Shown: positions 57,095 to 64,000 of the stretch, one piece after another
Position numbering within the stretch: position 1 is the stretch's first letter
Layout: every line of letters begins with the position of its first letter
Source: Cordilura impudica
Taxonomy: Eukaryota > Arthropoda > Insecta > Diptera > Scathophagidae
Reading direction: 5' to 3'
DNA: 64,000 nucleotides
NCBI GenBank assembly: GCA_963682025.1
Contig: OY821517.1
Location: 54,458,716 to 54,522,715 of the forward strand
Made by a program: the position numbers and the translations under genes
The notes under the pieces: generated by a model
The model's input: only the letters and a program-made list of their open reading frames with translations
Told to the model about the DNA's origin: nothing
Databases searched by the model: none

Positions 57095-59555
57095 CTAGCT
57101 GACTCGGCAAACGTTGTTTTGCCTAAAAATGTCCCATGATTTGTACTATAGATGTATATACATGTATTTAGGACTAAAACATACAATGAGCATACCCCTA
57201 CACAAATGAAACTAAAATGAAAAACGCAGATATAAATTGATAGTTGTCGCTATATATCTTCAGCCTTCTTGCTCTAAACAACTCATCTTCCACGTGACTC
57301 CGCTGACAAACCTAAAATTTAAAATCCGTCTTTACACTGATATTCCTCGTCGCCAGTACTTTATGTGTACTTACTTGTACGAAAATATTTTTTTATTTAT
57401 TGAATTGTACTTCCCCTCATTGAAGCGCTCTGTGATAAACGATATTTATCGTTTTGTTGTCAGGTGCGAAAACGATCAAAGCAGACGGTTTTCCGACACG
57501 GGAACATGCGATATACAGTTGTCCGTGTGAAAAACATGAATTTTCCAGATTCATGCCACAAACACTCGATGATTGGCCTTGTGATTTATTAGTTGTCATG
57601 GCGAATGTGAGACGAATTGGAAATTGGATTCGCCTAAACTCGAATGGCATATCGGTTGGGATCATTGGAATTCTCGGAATGAGAACTTCCTTACCTTTTA
57701 ATTTTCCTTTTAATAGTCTCGTGTGAATCACATTTCTCATGAGTTTTGTGACCGTACAGTGGCAAGCCAGGCACATCCAATGCATTCAAGAGCTCAGTTG
57801 GGTAGTTGGTTGCTTCGCCTTCGTTTGTTACACAGTTGATAGTTTTTAAGGAATGCAGTGACCCAAGGATTTGATTTTGAATTGTGAAGTTTAAGCGATC
57901 CACATCCTTGTTCTTTGCCGCTAAAATTGCTCTTTCACTCAACCAATCGTAGTTTTCGTGGTTAGCAATGATGTTCGGAAACACTTTGTCGATGAGCTCC
58001 TCCTTCGTTGAGACGAAATGACAAAAATTTTGCGGGAACGAAATCATTCCACGCGATGCGTCGACAGGAACACGACCATTACCGATATTAAGTTGATTGA
58101 AGAACACTTCGGCAGATGGAGCGTTTAGCAATGCAACTCGCATGTTTGTCGCCAGCTGAAGTTTCTTCACATAACGCCACAATGGTGATGATTTGAGGCA
58201 AGCATCGATCTCATCGGCAGCGGTCGATCGTGGTATTACTGGCAGTGTTTGCCGGAAATCGCCCGAGAGTAAAATCAATGCACCCCCAAAACGTCTTGCG
58301 TTATTGCGCAGATCTTTCATAGTGCGATTCAGAGCTTCTAACGCACGTTTATTCGACATTGTGCATTTGTCCTAGATAATGATTTTGCTTGCTATCAAAA
58401 CTTTGGCCATTGCTGAATGTTTCGCTATGTCACGTGTAGGTTCTTCAACCGCCTGAAGGTTCGGTAAACTTCCAGCAGCATAGCCGCTATTCCAGAAGAA
58501 GCAACTGCTACAGCAATTTCTGATCTTGCACGAACTGTAGCCATAATCAAGGCAAATCATGCCGACATTTCCATCATCAATTGCCGCCTTCATCACCGTA
58601 TCGTACACTTCTTTTTGTTGGTGATTGAACAAAGTTACATTCGTTCGGACCAATTGGCTTAATGCATTTGTGTCGTATTCACGTTGTTGAGTTGTTTGAT
58701 TTGCCCGACGGTTTCTCATTATTAACTGAGCCGTTTCATTTGCCGCCTCTCTTTCTTCTTGTGTTTGTGATGCACGAAGTCGAGCCATACTAACACGGCG
58801 GTGTTCTCGTGCGGTTTCTTGTTCATTAGTCGTCAATTGATAGGCGATATTCCGAACTCCATTTGCATTTCGGGTTCGATGCGAAAGATTAGATGTTCTG
58901 GCTCGCGGCATTGTGAATTATACTCAGAAATGAACACACAAAACAAGAAACATGTACTCAAATGTCATAACCTCACAAAATAAACATACTTCTTGGCAAC
59001 TTACAGTTTGAATATGGAATTCCACACCAAAATGATCAATCCGAATAAAATGAACCGCGAATTCGAATTGATTTTCAAAATAATCCACCTAAAAATTAAG
59101 TGCACAATCCGAAACTAACGTTTGGGTTTATAGTCGATGAGCACGCAATCACAAAGAACATAATTATTTATAATGTGTACTTCATCAAACGGAACTTACC
59201 TCTATGAAATCACTTTTCGCTGGTGATCGCAAATTCACAAAAAATCGTTTCAAAACAATGTATTTAATCAAATTGAATTAAAATAACTGTCGAAAGCTGA
59301 TAAAAATTTGATAAACTGTTCAAATCAATCAGCGTTGATGCACACAACGCCATCTACTGGCAACACCGGAACCATCATTTGAAATCATGTTCGTTTTTAT
59401 GGGTTCTTGAGTTAAGATGGTGTTGTAAAATCGCTCCATACGAAATGTATTTGAAATGAGTTTCCGAATTGGTGCTAATCATCGAAACAGGTCCAGGCGT
59501 TCTCGAGTTATAAGCGTAGTAACTAACGTCACTCTCTAATATATATATATATAGA
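57095..59555 (-). mobile_element. Helitron, 2461 bp, internally deleted
   Basis: On the minus strand it begins TCTATATATATATATATTAG (ending at 59555) and ends with the hairpin GGCAAAACAACGTTTGCC, then GAGTCAGCTAG (57095). Flanks are A and T. The empty site is visible in neighbouring tandem units (CATACAAA joined to TGTATGAAAA), which proves both ends. It encodes a decayed RepHel fragment. Confidence 0.95.
57417..58911 (-). pseudogene. Helitron RepHel helicase pseudogene
   Basis: N-terminus MPRARTSNLSHRTRNANG with RRVSMARLRASQTQEERE, then a large deletion of the Rep and central parts, then LFNHQQKEVYDTVMKAAIDD, the start of the PIF1-like helicase. The Walker A loop is deleted and the following ~40 codons are out of frame (LDYGYSSCKI). 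At Walker B the expected IIIWDEC reads III-stop-DKC (TGG to TAG, GAA to AAA). After it, ALEALNRTMKDLRNNARRF, ILLSGDFRQTLPVIPRST and KKLQLATNMRV are well preserved. A deletion/frameshift near 57765 precedes VLIPRIPMIPTDMPFEF, AMTTNKSQGQS and GQLYIACSRVGKPS. Confidence 0.92.
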
Positions 59556-60560
59556 TGTATGAAAATATTCCTTCATAGATCTTTGACTTCATTTCGAAAA
59601 AAATTTCCTAAAATACAAGGAATGATTTTATATATTTTGAAGTCAGTTGTATTTATACTTAGATTACTCTCCTGAAATATTGATAAATCTGATCAAAACT
59701 ATAGGCTAACTACTACTCGAAAAAGATCAGCCACGTTCCACTCAAATGTATGGAAATATGTTCTTCGTATATGCTTGAAGCACATTTAAAAAAAATTTTT
59801 TCAAGAAAACTTGAAAAAAACTTTTTGTATTTTAATCTGAATATATGTGGAGGATATGTTTTCATTTCGACAAAACTGTTGGCATGTGGGAACAACTACT
59901 CGGAAAAGAGCGGAGTATTTGCATAAAGTGTCAAAAAATAAAAAAACTAATTCAATTTTTTCACTGTCTATAATTGACTATATTCATAGATTTCTCATAA
60001 AAAATGTAAAACCATACCGACCAAAATTGTGGCGTCGGTATAGCACTACTCGACTGATATTGGCCACTTTCTATGCAAATGTATTAAAATATGCACTCCA
60101 TGGAAGTTTGATATCGATTTACAAAAAATTTTGAAAAAACACATGGTACAAATTTATGCTTTTGAAAGTTGGAGATATGAGTACATTACGTACACCAAAT
60201 TTCAAAGTAATCTGGCCAAAATTTGTGGCTCGGACGAACTGCTACTCGAAAAAGATCAGACTCTTCCCATACAAAAGTGTGAAAATTTGCTCTTATTTCA
60301 TGTTTGAGATAATTTTACAGAAAATTTTTTATAATGACTTGGCGAAAAGTTATATTTTTTAGAGTTAAAAATGTAAGGAAAGCATTTCTTTTAAATTTCA
60401 AGCGTTTCCGAAAATAACTGTGGGGTGGACGAACTACTACTCGAAAAAGCTCAACCACTTTCCATACAAATGTATGAAAACATTCATTCCATGGAAGTTG
60501 GATATCGATTCATGGTAAAAATTAATGCAAATTGTAGTTCCTCACATCCACACATTATTT
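59556..60560. repeat. Tandem repeat, ~155-195 bp units
   Basis: Units carry (A)ACTACTACTCGAAAAAG(A/C)TC, CCACTTTCCATACAAATGTA and TGGAAGTTGGATATCGATT. Landmarks are near 59709, 59890, 60044, 60237 and 60432. The array extends left of the Helitron to about 56985. No coding function. Confidence 0.8.
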
Positions 60561-60606
60561 TCCTAAAATATTGGAACATTAGGAAGAGGACGTAATGTTC
60601 TTTTAC

Positions 60607-61003
60607 TATAGCCTATACCACTATGTGGTTTGGGTATAATGACTTTGTGCTGCTGTTTGTAACTACCAAAAATATTTGACGTAGACCTATCTTCTATTAT
60701 ACCGATCGACTCAGAATTACTTTCTGAGTCGATTTAGCAATGTCCGTCCGTCCATCTGTCCGTCTGTGTGTCAATGTAAACCTTGTAATCAAACTACAGG
60801 TCGCAAATATGAATATATATTAATGAAATTTAGTATATACGCTTTTATCGGCCACAGGATGCAAGCTATTGAAATTGGTGAAATTCGGTCCATGTTCAGA
60901 CCTAGTCCCCATACAAATTACCCCTATGAAATCGACATAAATTGCTATAAGATCCAAATTATCATATAGATCTCAGTCAAATGGGGTTTGTATGTGTTTG
61001 TTA
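60607..61003 (-). repeat. R3 repeat, copy 4 (truncated by a short Helitron)
   Basis: CTATACCACTATGTGGTTTG, GAGTCGATTTAGCAATGTCC and CTACAGGTCGCAAATATGAA match the other copies in reverse. It ends at 61003 where Helitron copy 8 begins. Confidence 0.8.
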
Positions 61004-61220
61004 TCTATGATATTAATAGGCTAGGCGATTTCTTGTGACAGATGTTTTGTTCTACCGTTTTGTCCCGATTTTGATCAAACGTATATTATTTGAAAGGTAT
61101 TTCTTTTTAGACATTTTGCAGATTTACAGATTTTTAAATTTTTCCCTTTATTTAAAGTAAATTGCATTTAAATTTGCTACTAACACATACATAAAATTAT
61201 ACAATGCCATGTGTGTGTTT
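61004..61220 (+). mobile_element. Short Helitron-like element, copy 8 (3' end lost)
   Basis: Starts TCTATGATATTAATAGGC after an A. The middle is conserved (GTATTATTTGAAAGGTATTT). It breaks off after CATGTGTGTGTTTATA, where an R4 repeat takes over. Confidence 0.8.
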
Positions 61221-61700
61221 ATACCCTCCACTCCAGTGTGCAGAGGGTATATATAAGTTTGTCATTCCGTTTGTAATAATTAGAAAAAAAATTCTGGACC
61301 CCATAAAATATATATATTTGTGATCCTTATAACAAGCGAAGTTGATGTAGCGATGTCCGTCTGTCCGTCTGTCCGTCTGTCCGGCTGTCCGTCTGTCCGT
61401 CTGTCCGTCTGTGGAAATCACGATGACGGCTTCAATCGGATAGCTAGGGTGCTCCTTGGTATAAAAAATGATTCACTAACATCCTGAGAAGTTTGCTATT
61501 TAAAATCGTCCAAATCGGTTAATCTGGTCCCAAGAATTGAGCGAAGAATTAAAAAGTCATGAGAAAATATGATTTGAATATGTGTTCTTGTGATAACGCC
61601 CTCAATAGGGCAGATAGGGCGCTTGTTTTTAGTGAGAATGATTCACTAACATCTTGAGAAGGTTCCTGTTTTTAAATCATGACAATAGGTTTCATAGGTG
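61218..61700. repeat. R4 repeat, copy 2
   Basis: TGTGCAGAGGGTATATATAA, GTTTGTCATTCCGTTTGTA and a GTCCGTCT run (about 61350-61410) match copy 1. Within it, GATTCACTAACATC(C/T)TGAGAAG appears twice, ~165 bp apart. Confidence 0.65.
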
Positions 61701-62276
61701 CCGAGAAATCACTGAAAAGGTAAAAAAAATATGACGTTTTCCTATATTGTTTTCCTAAATTTTGTATTTTGTCATAGCTGTGCATGTTGTTTTTGTGGTC
61801 GTTGTGTTAATAAGATAAAAATTCATCAATATCAATATTTTTTGGTGTAATATTTAAGTTAATTAATTAATAAAAGAAACTATATAAACTATATTCTGCG
61901 ATTTTTATAACATCACAAAATGTTACAAATTGATACATACTACTGTTGCCAATATCAAAATACTATAAATAATATTCATATATTCTGTATATGTATATCC
62001 ATAATAAGCGCATATTAAAATAAATCGGTATTTTATTTTATTTTTACAAAATTCTGAAATTTTTAGAGTTGAAAAAATAGTATGGTTTTAAGAGTTGTAT
62101 TTTTAGTACATGTATAAACCCTGCATACTTGCTTTCAAAAGTAGTAGGTAGGTAGGTAAGCCATAAAATATTTATTTACCCTGTAAAAAAAATTGTTTAG
62201 AAAAATACTATTTTTTGTCAGATGTTATAATTACAATAAATTTTTAAACTTTGTTATTTAATGTCGGAACGGAGGC
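61701..62276. other. Gene-free stretch
   Basis: No gene or known repeat recognised. Confidence 0.4.
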
Positions 62277-62279
62277 AAA

Positions 62280-62541
62280 CGCCATTTCCAAAATTTTGTT
62301 TCAACAGTTATCCACATTAAGAATAACCGCGGAGCTCAGCTCAATCAATGTGCAATGATCGAGCCTTGCCCTGGGAAACATGCGTTTATGCCTTTCTTAA
62401 CACAAACGCCATTCCCAACTACCAAAAATTTTTGACACGAGCTATTCACATTATGAATAGCCGCGGAGCTCAACTCAATCATAGTGCAATGATGAAGCTT
62501 CGCCCTGGGAAACATATATTCATGCTTTTCTTAGCACAAAC
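62280..62541. repeat. 127-bp tandem duplication
   Basis: Two units, from 62280 and 62407: CGCCATT(T/C)CCAA, a near-palindrome (CTATTCACATTATGAATAG in unit 2), CCGCGGAGCTCA(G/A)CTCAATC, and GCCCTGGGAAACAT. A 71-codon frame crosses both units but shows no homology that I recognise. Confidence 0.7.
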
Positions 62542-62544
62542 CGA

Positions 62545-64000
62545 ACTTCTTATGGCACATTAAAAATAAACTAATTGAGAAGTACAATTCATCATTACGG
62601 TGTATTATAATACTATTTTCTTATATTACTAGTAGCTAGTAAACAAAGTGACCGTGTCATTGTGAACGAAATAGAATTGAAATTGTATGCAGATTTGTTT
62701 TACTTAAAAAACCTGTTTCTACAGATAGTGAATAAAATCCCAGTAAGCATTTTATGCAATAAATGATCATGTAGAGTCTTTTTGACTCATATGTGCTATT
62801 AAAACAGTTATAAATGCGCCCTTTTGCTGATCACAAAATATTCTTTTGTTGGGATTAAATATTACCTTACCCGCTCTTGAGAGTCCTTTTTATCCGCTTT
62901 TCTAATTAGTTCCGACTCATTTTTGAGTCTTATTTAATGTAATTTTTCTCTAAATCACTTTCTAAGAGAAAGCAAAAATCATTATCTAGTCTTTGTCTAA
63001 TAGCGCATGTGATTAAGCAGTTTTTAATCATCAAAAGTGCTCGAAGAAGACACAGTAAGGTAATTTTTGTTAAAACAATCTTCGAAATGATGACTGGGAT
63101 ATCGTATATTTTTGTTAACACACAAACATATGCATAGCAGCACGAGTAAACCGAACTCAAATTGGCTTCTTATATGTATACAGCCGAACAAAAATGAAAA
63201 TACTCACCAAAGAGTAAAGTAAGCAACAATTTCATTCAGTCTTATGGAAGCTTTTGAACAAAGCAAGTCTATGTCGCGTTGTCTTGTGAATTTTTACATT
63301 GTTTTTTAATAGGTACTAGTGATGCCAGGAGATTTTTTCAGAAATCTCTACGCTTATAAAAAAAATTCCCTTTTTTTCCTACACTACTTTTTTTAAAATT
63401 TATTTTTAATTTGTACATTTTGAATTTCAATTATGTAAAAATAAAAAATATAAAAAATAAGATAAAAATATCATGAGAATTACATAAGAATAATATAAAA
63501 AACATACAGATATAAAGAAAATATTTTTGCAATTCTGTTTAATTCATCTTTTTGATATGGTTAGATGTGCATTTAAAATTTACACAATTAAAGGTGTGTA
63601 TTTTCCATATGTAAATTCAGTTTTACGATCCATACGTAATTCGGCGTGTGTGTCAAAATTGGCGTTTTACATACAATTCATCATTTTTGCGATCAAACGT
63701 ACATATGTATTTCCGTATGACATAACCTCTAAATGTAAACCACAGCTGATTTAATTTGTGAATTTACAAAAAGTTATTGTTAAAAATAAAGTAATATATT
63801 TTTTAATTGTTAATTAATATTAAACAATTTATTTTTCTTTCAATATTTATCTTTATAATTTACTCTGTTTTTCTTTCGCCACAAGCAGTATTGTATTTTA
63901 ATATGGTTGTCATGCCAAAATAGAACCTGCTCTAATTGAAAAATTTACATATGTTTTGCCAAATGTGTTGTACATAAACAGTTTTTGAAAGGGTGCACAC
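62545..64000. other. Gene-free end of the window
   Basis: AT-rich DNA. No coding frame, RNA gene or repeat family that I recognise. Confidence 0.4.

Overview
The window looks like a transposon-rich stretch of a higher fly genome (Diptera: Brachycera, probably a calyptrate such as a blow fly or house-fly relative). Evidence: a classic six-cysteine odorant-binding protein of the Obp99/Obp44a type, pickpocket (ppk) DEG/ENaC channel genes, introns of 58-73 nt with GT-AG borders, strong A+T bias, and fly-type Transib, mariner/rosa, hAT, jockey-like and Helitron elements. The species assignment is inference.

Layout. 1-6000 is a degenerate satellite built on an 18-20 bp GTAC/TTAA unit with a ~0.95 kb higher-order period, interrupted by a foldback at 5041-5440. 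6031-14729 is a patchwork: short Helitron-like copies, a long-inverted-repeat MITE, mariner remnants, a second MITE and a 1261-bp mariner. 14868-33596 holds one decayed ppk gene. Its 5' exons (15166-19507) are split by a 3.2-kb Transib at 16003-19204. Its 3' exons (32918-33596) lie beyond a 13.4-kb intron filled with a Tc1-like element, an unassigned transposon carrying a hAT, a LINE and repeats. The intact Obp gene follows at 33919-34429. 35956-38478 is the same satellite in the opposite orientation.

38.5-46.6 kb holds MITEs, a transposon gene remnant and two large foldbacks. 46.96-52.79 kb is a minus-strand jockey-like LINE split by a 4.17-kb Helitron. 54.2-55.1 kb carries the first two exons of a second, apparently intact ppk gene. 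A rosa-like (DD41D) mariner with an uninterrupted 360-codon transposase gene follows at 55420-56716. A decayed Helitron (57095-59555) sits inside a ~190-bp tandem repeat. The remainder is dispersed repeats with no recognised gene.

How it fits together. The only clear host genes are chemosensory or sensory: ppk channels and an odorant-binding protein. A duplicated ppk 5' flank (11150-11460 and 14868-15160) suggests a local ppk cluster now decaying under transposon load. Many insertions can be dated relative to each other because empty sites can be read: Transib in a ppk exon (5-bp duplication CGACG), hAT in the unassigned transposon (8-bp duplication TAGACTAT), one Helitron in a LINE reading frame, another between two satellite units, and a short Helitron in a dispersed repeat. 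I found no rRNA, tRNA or CRISPR array.
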